Source: Alphaproteobacteria bacterium
GTDB taxonomy: Bacteria; Pseudomonadota; Alphaproteobacteria; Rickettsiales; UBA1997
DNA length: 64,000 nucleotides
Direction: 5' to 3'
Assembly (NCBI GenBank): GCA_021151765.1
Contig: JAGKWR010000001.1
Span: 1-64,000 of the forward strand
The notes below the pieces were generated by a model. That model was not told the origin of the DNA, did not search any database, and saw only the letters and a program-made list of their open reading frames with translations. This document shows, one piece after another, positions 45,585-54,508 of the stretch; the stretch's first letter is position 1, and the number at the start of each line of letters is the position of its first letter. The position numbers were made by a program, and so were the translations under genes.

Positions 45585-46445
45585 ATGAAGCTAAAAAAGT
45601 TAACTCCCGAAGAAGCTCGAGTTATCATCAATAAAGGCACTGAGATGCCTTTTAGCGGCGAATTTTTTGAAAATAATCGAGTTGGAAAATACTTTTGCAA
45701 ACAATGCGGCAGCGAACTTTTTTCGACAGAAAGTCAGTTTGATTCTGGCTGCGGCTGGCCAAGTTTTGACGATGAATTTCCTAATTCCGTAAAAAAAGTT
45801 TTAGATCGTGACGGCCGCAGAATCGAAATTTTATGCCAAAAATGTGACGGACATTTAGGTCATATTTTTCACGGTGAAGGCTTCACCACCAAAGATGCGC
45901 GTTATTGCGTAAATTCCATTTCGCTCGATTTTGTTGAAGTCAAAAAAGAAGATAATTTTGAAACTGCTTATTTCGCTGCCGGCTGTTTTTGGGGCGTGGA
46001 ATATTTGTTGAAACAAGAAAAAGGTGTGAACTCAGTGCGTTCAGGCTATATGGGCGGCGATGTTGCGAATCCAACTTACGAACAAGTTTGCACTAAAAAA
46101 ACCGGACATCTTGAAACTGTCGAAGTGGTTTTCGACAAAAGAAAAACCGATTTTGAAACTTTAGCTAAAGTATTTTTTGAAATTCACGATCCAACTCAAA
46201 CCAACGGCCAAGGCCCTGATATTGGACCACAATATCTATCCGCTATTTTTTATGTTGATGAAGCACAGAAAAAAATTGCCGAAAAACTGATTAAAATTCT
46301 TGAAGAAAAAGACTTAGAAATAGCCACAAAATTAATCGCCGCTCCAAAGTTTTGGCCGGCTGAACTTTATCATCAAAACTACTACACTCACAACGGCAAA
46401 CAGCCTTATTGCCATCGTCGTGTGAAAAGATTTTTAGGTAATTAA
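45585..46445 (+). CDS. msrBA: Bifunctional methionine sulfoxide reductase MsrB-MsrA
   Basis: Repairs both epimers of methionine sulfoxide. MsrB is N-terminal (1-125) with zinc ligands C38, C41, C84, C87 and catalytic C108 in RYCVNSIS. MsrA is C-terminal (126-286) with GCFWG (C134) and GYMGGD. Length 286, no signal peptide, so it is cytoplasmic. It is a fusion with MsrB first. Divergent from the Tim44-like gene and convergent with the DUF1003 gene. Confidence 0.93.
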   Translation: MKLKKLTPEEARVIINKGTEMPFSGEFFENNRVGKYFCKQCGSELFSTESQFDSGCGWPSFDDEFPNSVKKVLDRDGRRIEILCQKCDGHLGHIFHGEGFTTKDARYCVNSISLDFVEVKKEDNFETAYFAAGCFWGVEYLLKQEKGVNSVRSGYMGGDVANPTYEQVCTKKTGHLETVEVVFDKRKTDFETLAKVFFEIHDPTQTNGQGPDIGPQYLSAIFYVDEAQKKIAEKLIKILEEKDLEIATKLIAAPKFWPAELYHQNYYTHNGKQPYCHRRVKRFLGN

Positions 46446-46454
46446 TTTAACAAA

Positions 46455-46985
46455 TTACCGCAGCTCACTTTTCTCTTCTAATTTTTTCAAAATCTCCATT
46501 TGCTTTGCTTGTGATTCGAAAAGTGTTTTTATCTGTTCTTCAATCAGCAAATCCATTTTCTGATGCAAACTACGAATCTGGATTTCAGCTTTAAGATTGA
46601 TCAAATAATCGTTTTCACTGCGCTTGCGATCTTTTTCTTCCAAGCGATTTTGACTCATCATAATAATCGGCGCTTGAATTGCCGCCAAACACGACAAAAC
46701 CAAGTTTAATAAAATAAACGGATAGGGATCAAAAGCTGTGGTTGCCATTGCTATATTGAGCACAATCCACGCTATCAAAACTACAGCGAATGAAATTATA
46801 AATTTCCAACTTCCACCAAAACTCGCCATTTTATCTGAAATCTTCTGACCACGAGTTAGCATCTCGGAAGGAGGATTGAGCAAGTTATTAATGATCAATT
46901 TTTCTTGCTCAATCGTCTCTTCAACAATTGTACGCAATCGCGCTAAATATTTTTCTTCGCTTTCTAAAAGTTCTTTTTCTTCCAT
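46455..46985 (-). CDS. DUF1003 membrane protein
   Basis: A 176-residue protein with two membrane segments at about 58-80 and 88-108. SDKMASFGGSWKFIISFA and LLNLVLSCLAAIQAPIIMMSQNR are typical of DUF1003. The C-terminal half is a coiled coil. Cellular role unknown. It follows pirin by 22 bases on the same strand. Confidence 0.85.
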   Translation of the reverse strand: MEEKELLESEEKYLARLRTIVEETIEQEKLIINNLLNPPSEMLTRGQKISDKMASFGGSWKFIISFAVVLIAWIVLNIAMATTAFDPYPFILLNLVLSCLAAIQAPIIMMSQNRLEEKDRKRSENDYLINLKAEIQIRSLHQKMDLLIEEQIKTLFESQAKQMEILKKLEEKSELR

Positions 46986-47007
46986 AACTAATTTTAGTTA
47001 AAATTTA

Positions 47008-47703
47008 TTAGAGATCGAAAAGTAGAAACTCGGAATTTTCTTGAGCAACGATTTTAATCATTTCTTCATTGGTAATTGCTGCGGCGTCACCTTTTTCAAG
47101 TATTTCACCATTAACCGAAATTTTCCCAGCAACCATTTGAATCCAAATTTTACGATTATTTGTCACGACAAAATCGATATTTTTTCCTTCATTAAACTTA
47201 GCGACAAAAATTTCCGCATCTTGATTTATTTCAATTGAGCCATCACGTCCTGAACCCGAAACAACAAGAACTAAATCATTTTTTTCGAAATCTTGAGTAA
47301 AAGATTTTTGGTCATAACGCGGCGCAATTTCACGTAATTTTGGCAAAATCCAAATTTGCAAAAGATGAGTTTCACCATGTGTCTCATGATTAAATTCTGA
47401 GTGAAAAACTCCGGTTCCAGCGCTCATAATTTGCACTTCTCCTGGCAAAATTGTCGAAGAATTTCCCATCGAATCTTGATGTGAAAGTGCACCAGAAATT
47501 ACATAAGTTATAATTTCCATATTATTGTGCGGATGCTTGCCAAAGCCGGCTCCAGCTGCGATGTAATCTTCGTTAATTACGCGTAAATTTCCAAAATGGA
47601 TGTGATTCGGATCGTAATAATTGGCAAATGAAAAACTGTGAAAAGACTTCAACCAGCCGTGATCAGCGTAACCGCGTTCATTTGATTTTCTGATTTTGAT
47701 CAT
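47008..47703 (-). CDS. Pirin family protein (YhhW-like bicupin)
   Basis: Cupin protein of 231 residues with MIKIRKSNERGYADHGWLKSFHSFSFA and the metal-binding GKHPHNNMEIITYV, with H57/H59-type ligands and E in HSEFNHE. E. coli YhhW has quercetinase activity in vitro; the biological role is unclear. It is divergent from the azoreductase gene, a common partner. Confidence 0.88.
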   Translation of the reverse strand: MIKIRKSNERGYADHGWLKSFHSFSFANYYDPNHIHFGNLRVINEDYIAAGAGFGKHPHNNMEIITYVISGALSHQDSMGNSSTILPGEVQIMSAGTGVFHSEFNHETHGETHLLQIWILPKLREIAPRYDQKSFTQDFEKNDLVLVVSGSGRDGSIEINQDAEIFVAKFNEGKNIDFVVTNNRKIWIQMVAGKISVNGEILEKGDAAAITNEEMIKIVAQENSEFLLFDL

Positions 47704-48019
47704 AAGTAAAAAAATTATGTGTTATGAATTTACGCTATTTTACTACAACTCAATATCAGCGTAAACTCTTGAAAATACTGCTCAAAATAAAGGTAAAAAT
47801 TTTTTCGAAATTTTTATGACTTTCTTTTAAAAAGTAGGTTGCTTATAAAAAGCTAGTTACTAAAAGAAACTAGTAAAGATGTTTCTATCTTTAATTATCT
47901 CGTATGTTCCTTTGATATACGGGATGAGATCCCCAAGGAGAGGGTAGCTCGTGATGCGTTACCGTATCCCGAATAGATAAAAACCTTAATTTTTACCTCA
48001 ACCTCAAACAAAAAAATCT
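47704..48019. other. 316-bp divergent gap between pirin and azoreductase
   Basis: It has no coding frame. It contains CTAGTT/AACTAG (47853-47873), which could be an operator, and the palindromic element 47895-47978 annotated separately. Both promoters should lie here; no convincing -35/-10 pair was identified. Confidence 0.5.
47895..47978. repeat. Palindromic element, copy B
   Basis: CTCGTATGTTCCTTTGATATACGGG forms an imperfect hairpin, and the right half ATACGGGAT...ATCCCGAAT forms a second; GGTAGC/GTTACC sits inside. It resembles the sequence at 5650-5730: CGTAT-loop-ATACGGGAT, then GGGTA and TCGTGA in the same order. It could be a dispersed repeat or a conserved leader structure for the azoreductase gene. 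Confidence 0.5.
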
Positions 48020-48631
48020 ATGAAAACTCTCGTCGTAAAATACTTGCCAACTGGCTCTACTTCTAACACCAAAAAACTTTTGGATGTTTTTTTGGAAGAA
48101 AACAAAAGTCAAAATATTGAAACTTTAGATTTGTTGAAAGATTCAATGCCAATCTTTGACGAAGCTTCAATTCAAGCTTATTACAAAAGAAATTATGGTG
48201 GTCAAAAACTTGATGCGGTAGAAGCAAAAACGCTCGAAAAAAACGATCAATTAATCGCACAAATTAAATCAGCTGATGTTGTTGTATTGGCTTATCCAAT
48301 GCACAATTTCGGAATTCCCGCCGCTGTTAAAGCTTACTTAGATGCGGTGATTTTCAAAGGCGAAACTTTTGATTACGGCGTGAAATCAATGGCCGGTAAA
48401 AAAGTTCTGACTTTATTCACTTCGGGTGGAATTTATTCGGAAGAAACTTTCAACTTCGACTATCCGAACTGGAACACCATCGCACTGCAATCAAAAGCAA
48501 TGTACGGTTTTATGGGATTTGACGATATTGAAACTATCGGAACTTCACTGCGCGATGAAGCAACTGCCAGCGAAAAACTTGCTGAAGTAAGAAGCAAAGT
48601 GAAAACCATCATTGCAAAATGGTATAAATAA
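48020..48631 (+). CDS. azoR: FMN-dependent NADH-azoreductase family flavodoxin-fold protein
   Basis: A 203-residue flavoenzyme that reduces quinones and azo compounds with NADH. FMN-binding SADVVVLAYPMHNFGIPAAVKAYLD and the C-terminal LFTSGGIY are typical. Start at ATG 48020 preceded by a purine-rich region. Divergent from pirin and convergent with recQ. Confidence 0.88.
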   Translation: MKTLVVKYLPTGSTSNTKKLLDVFLEENKSQNIETLDLLKDSMPIFDEASIQAYYKRNYGGQKLDAVEAKTLEKNDQLIAQIKSADVVVLAYPMHNFGIPAAVKAYLDAVIFKGETFDYGVKSMAGKKVLTLFTSGGIYSEETFNFDYPNWNTIALQSKAMYGFMGFDDIETIGTSLRDEATASEKLAEVRSKVKTIIAKWYK

Positions 48632-48671
48632 CTAACTGCACAACACCACAAAACCCGCTTCGGCGCTGTAA

Positions 48672-50480
48672 TCAGCTTTGCAAAATTTCTAAAAATATCG
48701 CGCCATATTTTTTAATTTTAGCTTCACCAACTCCACTAATTTTCGCCATTTCATCTAAAGAATTTGGCTTGATTGTGGCCATCTCAATCAAAGTTTTATC
48801 ATGGAAAATCACATAAGGCGGCAAGTTTTGTGCTTTGGCGATTTCCAATCTCTTGGCTTTTAGCTCAGCAAATAACTGATTTTCCGCGTCACTTTCCAAA
48901 CTATAAACAGAATTTTTCTTCGACTTTTCTGCCATCACCGCTTTTTTATTTTTAACTTTGGCCACAATTTTTCGGAGCTGAACTTTTTCTTTATTGCGTA
49001 AAAAATCTTTGCCGACATCAGTAATTTTCAACGCGCCGTAGTTTTCCATATCGACACGCAAAAAATTCATCGCAACTAGCTGACGAAAAATACTATTCCA
49101 CTGCATTTTCGAAAACTCTTGGCCGATGCCGAAAGTGCTGATTTGATCATGGCCGAAATTTTTGATACGCTGATCAATATTGCCGAGCAAAACATCAACT
49201 AAATATCCCACGCCAAAACGCTGCTCAGTGCGATAAACACACGAGATTGCCTTTTGCGCCGCAATAGTTCCATCAAAGGTTTCCACCTGATTTAGACAAT
49301 TGTCGCACTTGCCGCAAGGCGATGATTTTTCGTTGAAATATTCGAGCAAAATTTGACGACGACAAGTTGTAGCTTCGCATAAACCAAGCAAAGCGCTGAG
49401 CTTTTGATGCTCGATTCTTTTTTGATTTTCCGGCGCTTCCGACGCTTCAATAAAATTACGCTGCATCACCACATCAGCCATTTTGTAAGACATCCACACA
49501 TTTGACGGCAATCCGTCACGTCCGGCGCGACCAGTTTCTTGGTAATAAGATTCAATATTTTTAGGAATATTTAAATGCGCCACAAAACGAACGTCTGGCT
49601 TGTCAATTCCCATGCCGAAAGCAATTGTCGCCACCATAATTACACCGTCGCGCAGTAAGAATTTTTCTTGGTTTTTGCGACGCATTTCTGCAGTCATCGA
49701 GCCGTGATAAGCAAAGGCGTTGAAACCTTCTTTACACAACCATTGCGCCGTTTCTTCCACCGATTTACGCGACAAACAATAAACAATTCCGCTGTCATTT
49801 GGATGATTTTCTTTGATGAAATCGAGCAGCTGTTTGCGGCTGTTATTGCTCTCAACAATTGAATAAAAAATATTGGGACGATCAAAACTACTGATAAAAG
49901 TTTTGGCATTTTGCAGTGCTAATTTCTCAACAATATCTTTACGAGTTGGACTGTCTGCGGTCGCTGTCAAAGCGATGCGCGGCACTTGCGGAAACTTTTG
50001 CGCCAACAAAGATAATTCCGTGTAGACCGGTCGAAAATCATGTCCCCATTGCGAAACGCAATGCGCTTCATCAATGGCAAAAAGTGAAATTTTAGTTTGT
50101 GAAATTAACTCTAAAAATTCCGCGCTTAACAAACGTTCTGGAGCGACATAAAGCAAATCAAGCTGTTGATCGCGAATCATATCTTTAATCACGCGCACTT
50201 CCGAAAAATCGATCGACGAATTCAAAGCAGCAGCGCTGACTCCTAATTGATTCAAAGCGCTAACTTGATCTTGCATCAAAGCAATCAACGGCGACACCAC
50301 AATCGCCATTCCTTCCAAACACAAAGCCGGAACTTGATAACACAAAGACTTCCCGCCGCCAGTTGGCATCAAGACGAAGCAATTTTTGCCAGCAATTATT
50401 TCGTTAATAATTGCTTCTTGTTCGCCACGAAATTTGTCGTAGCCAAAAACTTTTTTTAATATTTTTGCCGGTGATTTCAT
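48672..50480 (-). CDS. recQ: ATP-dependent DNA helicase RecQ
   Basis: 3'-5' helicase of the RecF repair pathway. Walker A MPTGGGKSLCYQ, DEAH AIDEAHCVSQWGHDFRP, the helicase VI region ETGRAGRDG, a zinc-binding Cys cluster (CRRQILLEYF...CGKCDNC), a winged-helix RQC region and a C-terminal HRDC domain are seen. Length 602 is normal. It is the last gene of the long kdsB operon. Confidence 0.97.
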   Translation of the reverse strand: MKSPAKILKKVFGYDKFRGEQEAIINEIIAGKNCFVLMPTGGGKSLCYQVPALCLEGMAIVVSPLIALMQDQVSALNQLGVSAAALNSSIDFSEVRVIKDMIRDQQLDLLYVAPERLLSAEFLELISQTKISLFAIDEAHCVSQWGHDFRPVYTELSLLAQKFPQVPRIALTATADSPTRKDIVEKLALQNAKTFISSFDRPNIFYSIVESNNSRKQLLDFIKENHPNDSGIVYCLSRKSVEETAQWLCKEGFNAFAYHGSMTAEMRRKNQEKFLLRDGVIMVATIAFGMGIDKPDVRFVAHLNIPKNIESYYQETGRAGRDGLPSNVWMSYKMADVVMQRNFIEASEAPENQKRIEHQKLSALLGLCEATTCRRQILLEYFNEKSSPCGKCDNCLNQVETFDGTIAAQKAISCVYRTEQRFGVGYLVDVLLGNIDQRIKNFGHDQISTFGIGQEFSKMQWNSIFRQLVAMNFLRVDMENYGALKITDVGKDFLRNKEKVQLRKIVAKVKNKKAVMAEKSKKNSVYSLESDAENQLFAELKAKRLEIAKAQNLPPYVIFHDKTLIEMATIKPNSLDEMAKISGVGEAKIKKYGAIFLEILQS

Positions 50481-50485
50481 AAAAA

Positions 50486-51691
50486 CTAAACTGCTTCTCC
50501 GGCCGCTTTACCGCTGGCCCAAGCCCATTGAAAATTATAACCGCCAAGCCAACCAGTGACGTCCAAAACTTCGCCGATAAAAAATAAATTCGGCACTTTT
50601 TTGCTTTCAAAAGTTTTCGAGGAAATTTCATCAACCGAAATTCCGCCCGAAGTTACTTCCGCCTTGGCATAACCTTCCGTTCCGCTTGGAATAAAGCTAA
50701 AACGATTTATGAGATCAGAAATTTCTTTGATTTTTTGATTCGATAAATCAGCCAAATTTCCCCCATGATTAATTTTTTGGGCGAAAAAATCGGCCAAGTT
50801 TTTCGGCAAAAATTGTGTTAAAAAAGTTTGAATTTCTTGTTTTGGTTTCAACTTTTTTTCGTCAATTAATCGCGAATAAATATCGATTTCTGGCGTCAAA
50901 TTTATCGAGATTTTATCGCCATGTTTGAAGTAAGATGAAATCTGCAAAATCGCCGGCCCGCTGATGCCGCGATGAGTAAATAAAATTCCTTCACGAAAAG
51001 AAATTTTGCCCAAAGAAACAATCGCCGGTATGGAAATTCCCGATAAATTTTTGGTCTGCGACAATAATTCTTCGTCAAAAGTAAACGGCACCAAAGCGGG
51101 ATAAGTTTGCGTAACTTTAATTTTAAATTGGCGCGCCACGTCATAACCAAAACCGGTCGCGCCCATTTTCGGAATAGAAAGCCCGCCAGTTGCAATCACC
51201 AAAGATTGCGCCGTAACTTGGCCTTTTGTGGTTAGAATTTCGAAACTATTTTCTGATTTAGAAATTTTTTCAACTTTGCTTTCAAGCCAGATTTCCGTAG
51301 CACCTTGCGCGCATTCATCAAGCAACATTTGAATAATTTGTTTAGACGAAATATCGCAAAAAAGTTGGCCTAAAGTTTTTTCGTGGAAAGCAATTTGATG
51401 TTTTTTTACTAAATTTATGAAGTCTTGCGAAGTGAAGCGTTTCAAAGCTGAAACGCAGAAATGAGAATTTTGCGACAGAAAATTTTTATTTGAGACATCT
51501 AAATTGGTGAAGTTACATCTGCCGCCACCTGAAATACGAATTTTTTCACCAACTGAACTAGCATGATCAAGCAACAAAACTTTGCGACCACGTTGTGAAG
51601 CAGTAGCAGCGCACATCAAGCCCGCCGCTCCTGCTCCGATAATTACAACATCAAAATTATGCACCGAAAACTTGTTTAAAAATGTGATCAA
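50486..51691 (-). CDS. NAD(P)/FAD-dependent oxidoreductase (HI0933/BaiN family)
   Basis: A flavoprotein of 401 residues. It has FDVVIIGAGAAGLMCA and EKIRISGGGRCNFTN, the family mark, a middle domain and a C-terminal GGYNFQWAWASG FAD site. An alternative start is GTG 51664, which overlaps purB by only 8 bases, compared with 35 for the ATG used here. The function of the family is not settled. Confidence 0.88.
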   Translation of the reverse strand: MITFLNKFSVHNFDVVIIGAGAAGLMCAATASQRGRKVLLLDHASSVGEKIRISGGGRCNFTNLDVSNKNFLSQNSHFCVSALKRFTSQDFINLVKKHQIAFHEKTLGQLFCDISSKQIIQMLLDECAQGATEIWLESKVEKISKSENSFEILTTKGQVTAQSLVIATGGLSIPKMGATGFGYDVARQFKIKVTQTYPALVPFTFDEELLSQTKNLSGISIPAIVSLGKISFREGILFTHRGISGPAILQISSYFKHGDKISINLTPEIDIYSRLIDEKKLKPKQEIQTFLTQFLPKNLADFFAQKINHGGNLADLSNQKIKEISDLINRFSFIPSGTEGYAKAEVTSGGISVDEISSKTFESKKVPNLFFIGEVLDVTGWLGGYNFQWAWASGKAAGEAV

Positions 51692-52973
51692 TATTTTTGG
51701 TGTGATAAGAAATGTCGAACAAAGATTCGAGTTTTTGCATACCCAATTTTTCGACCACTTCTTTGTCTGCTTTCAAAAGCTCAAGGAAGCTGTTTGATTC
51801 ACCTGCCCAAATTTTCATAGCGTTTGATTGCACGATTTTGTAAGCGTCTTCGCGGCTAATTCCTGCTTCGTCAATCAAAGTTAAAAGCACGCGTTGCGAG
51901 AAAACTAAACCGCCTAAACGATCTAAATTTTTCTGCATATTTTTTTCATAAACAGTCAAATTTTCAACCAATCCAACCAAACGATTCAAGGCGAAATCAA
52001 GCGTAACTGTAGCATCTGGCGCGATCATTCTTTCAACTGAAGAATGCGAAATATCGCGCTCATGCCAAGACGCAACGTTTTCTAAAGCCGGCACAACAGC
52101 GCTGCGAACAATGCGCGCTAAACCAGTTAGATTTTCACTTAACACCGGATTACGTTTGTGCGGCATTGCTGAAGAACCTTTTTGGCCTTTCGAGAAAAAT
52201 TCTTCCGCTTCTAAAACTTCAGTGCGTTGCAAATGACGAATTTCAATTGCCAAATTTTCAATTGATGAAGCGATCACGCCCAAAGCAGCGAAATAAGCAG
52301 CGTGACGATCTCTTGGAATAATCTGGCTAGAAACTGATTCTTCTTCCAAACCCAATTTTTCAGCAACGTATTTTTGTACAAACGGATCAACGTTAGCGAA
52401 AGTTCCAACTGCGCCAGAAATTGCACAAACTGAAATTTCTTTTTTGGCGTCTTTCAAACGTTTCAAGTTTCTTTCAAATTCCGCATAAAAGCGCGCCAAC
52501 TTTAAACCAAAAGTTACAGGTTCGGCGTGAATTCCGTGTGAACGGCCAACACAAACCGTATCTTTATGTTCAAAAGCGCGTTTTTTAATCGCCGCTAAAA
52601 GTCTTTCCAAATCATCAATCAGAATGTCAGAAGCTTGTGAAAGTTGTTTTGACAAGCAAGTGTCCAAAACGTCCGAACTGGTCATTCCGTAGTGAATGAA
52701 ACGTGAATTTTCGCCAACTAATTCTGCTAAATGCGTTAAAAATGCGATAACATCGTGCTTGGTTACCGACTCAATTTCATCAACACGCGCAGCGTTGAAA
52801 ACTCCGCCAGCTTTGGCGAAATTTTCGCGAATTCTTTTCGCGGTTCCTTCAGGCGCAACTTTCAACTGTTCAAGTGCTTCCAAAGCATAAATTTCAATAT
52901 CAAACCAAATTTGGTATTTGTTTTCTTGCGACCAGATGTTGGTCATTACAGGACGGGAATAGCGAGGAATCAT
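51657..52973 (-). CDS. purB: Adenylosuccinate lyase
   Basis: Splits adenylosuccinate and SAICAR in purine synthesis. Signature GSSAMPHKRNP is at about 265-275, with MTSSDVLDTCL and SHGIHAEPVTFG. Length 438 is normal. It is in the long operon between hslU (61-base gap with a palindrome) and baiN. Confidence 0.96.
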   Translation of the reverse strand: MIPRYSRPVMTNIWSQENKYQIWFDIEIYALEALEQLKVAPEGTAKRIRENFAKAGGVFNAARVDEIESVTKHDVIAFLTHLAELVGENSRFIHYGMTSSDVLDTCLSKQLSQASDILIDDLERLLAAIKKRAFEHKDTVCVGRSHGIHAEPVTFGLKLARFYAEFERNLKRLKDAKKEISVCAISGAVGTFANVDPFVQKYVAEKLGLEEESVSSQIIPRDRHAAYFAALGVIASSIENLAIEIRHLQRTEVLEAEEFFSKGQKGSSAMPHKRNPVLSENLTGLARIVRSAVVPALENVASWHERDISHSSVERMIAPDATVTLDFALNRLVGLVENLTVYEKNMQKNLDRLGGLVFSQRVLLTLIDEAGISREDAYKIVQSNAMKIWAGESNSFLELLKADKEVVEKLGMQKLESLFDISYHTKNIDHIFKQVFGA

Positions 52974-52995
52974 AAAATTATGGATAAGAATTTAA

Positions 52996-53024
52996 TGTCA
53001 TCCTGCGCTAGGCTCAGGATGACA
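52996..53024. repeat. TGTCATCCTG palindrome between hslU and purB
   Basis: TGTCATCCTG (52996-53005) and CAGGATGACA (53015-53024) are perfect 10-bp inverted arms around CGCTAGGCT. This TGTCATCCTG form is common in short dispersed palindromes of many bacteria. It is in the only real gap inside the operon. On the minus strand no T-run follows, so termination is unlikely. Confidence 0.7.
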
Positions 53025-53034
53025 ATTTTGGAAA

Positions 53035-54393
53035 TTATAAAATAAATTTCGATAAATCGGTTTTGTTAGAAATCAAATCGCCCAAATGTTCATCGACATA
53101 TTTAGCATCGATAACAATTTTTGTTTTAGCTTTCATTTCACTGGCTTCGAAGCTGATTTCTTCCAAGATTTTTTCGATCATTGTGTGCAAACGACGCGCG
53201 CCAATATTTTCAACTTCAGCGTTCACCTTATGCGCCAATTTAGCGATTTGATTGATGCCGTCAGTTGTGAAATTCAACGCGACATTTTCAACGCCGATCA
53301 AAGCTTCATATTGTTTGATCAAGCTTGATTCTGGCTCGCTTAAAATTCGCACCAAATCAGCTTCAGTAAGCGGTTTCAACTGCACACGAATTGGGAAACG
53401 ACCTTGCAATTCCGGCAGTAAATCAGCAGGTTTTGCCAAGTGGAAAGCGCCGGACGCAACAAACAAAATGTGATCAGTTTTCACCAATCCATATTTGGTT
53501 GAAATTGTTGTGCCTTCGACAAGCGGCAATAAATCGCGCTGAACGCCTTCGCGGCTGACGTCAGTTCCAGAACCTTTCATACCAGAACGGGCGCAGATTT
53601 TGTCGATTTCGTCAATAAATACGATGCCGTCATTTTCGACAGAGCGTAATGCTGTTTTGATGATTTTGTCTTCATCAATCATTTTTTCTGATTCTTCGTC
53701 AATCAAAGCTTTCATGGCATCTTCGACAGTCATTTTAACTTTTTTCGTTTTGTCACCGCCAATTGCTTTGCCGATCATTTCGCTGATGTTAATCATGCCA
53801 ACTTGGCCACCAGGAATGTCAAAACTCGATGAAAAAGATGAACCGCTGTCAGCAACTTCAATATCAACTTCACGATCGTTTAACTCGCCGTCTTCCAGCA
53901 TTTTTGAAAATTTATCTTTGGTTTCATCAGTTGCAGTTTCGCCAACCAAACTTTTCAAAATTTTCTTTTTAGCGTTCTTCTCCGCTTTCTCGTAAACTTC
54001 CTTTTTCTTTTCATTTTTGGAAGTTTTGATCGCCATTTCCACCAAATCACGAATGATTGAATCTACATCGCGACCAACATAACCAACTTCGGTAAATTTT
54101 GTTGCCTCAACTTTGATAAAAGGTGCGTTAGCTAATTTTGCTAAACGACGGGCGATTTCAGTTTTACCAACACCAGTTGGGCCAGCCATTAAAATATTTT
54201 TTGGGACGATTTCTTCACGCAACGGACTATCAACCAACTTACGGCGATAACGATTGCGAAGCGCAATTGCCATGGCTTTTTTAGCATCAGTTTGACCAAC
54301 AATATTGCGATCCAATTCTTCCACAATCTGCTTTGGCGTTAAACCCATAACTGCAGAAGTTTTAGTTTGTTTTTCTGATTTAGTTTTTGTCAT
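53035..54393 (-). CDS. hslU: ATP-dependent protease ATPase subunit HslU
   Basis: Hexameric unfoldase of the HslVU protease. Walker A GPTGVGKTE at 71-79, Walker B FIDEIDKI, the I-domain insertion at about 110-230 and the C-terminal tail ending LSKFIL, which activates HslV. Length 452. hslV is not in the window, unusual because the two are normally adjacent. Its start overlaps the small membrane gene by 14 bases. Confidence 0.95.
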   Translation of the reverse strand: MTKTKSEKQTKTSAVMGLTPKQIVEELDRNIVGQTDAKKAMAIALRNRYRRKLVDSPLREEIVPKNILMAGPTGVGKTEIARRLAKLANAPFIKVEATKFTEVGYVGRDVDSIIRDLVEMAIKTSKNEKKKEVYEKAEKNAKKKILKSLVGETATDETKDKFSKMLEDGELNDREVDIEVADSGSSFSSSFDIPGGQVGMINISEMIGKAIGGDKTKKVKMTVEDAMKALIDEESEKMIDEDKIIKTALRSVENDGIVFIDEIDKICARSGMKGSGTDVSREGVQRDLLPLVEGTTISTKYGLVKTDHILFVASGAFHLAKPADLLPELQGRFPIRVQLKPLTEADLVRILSEPESSLIKQYEALIGVENVALNFTTDGINQIAKLAHKVNAEVENIGARRLHTMIEKILEEISFEASEMKAKTKIVIDAKYVDEHLGDLISNKTDLSKFIL

Positions 54394-54508
54394 TGGAAAT
54401 TTCTTTTTTGGAAGTGTTGTTTACGCCGTTATATGTAGCGGCATTTAATAAAAATACCAGGAGCACAACGACAAAACTTGTAAAAAAAATTATCAGCAAA
54501 AATTTCAT
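54380..54508 (-). CDS. Small membrane protein, 42 residues
   Basis: ATG at 54508 overlaps the engB stop by ATGA, and the TAA overlaps the hslU start by 14 bases. Residues 3-22 are hydrophobic (FLLIIFFTSFVVVLLVFLLN), followed by a polar Asn/Lys/Ser-rich tail. A single-pass inner membrane peptide with the N-terminus in is likely. Coupling on both sides supports translation. No family recognised; function unknown. Confidence 0.6.
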   Translation of the reverse strand: MKFLLIIFFTSFVVVLLVFLLNAATYNGVNNTSKKEISNDKN

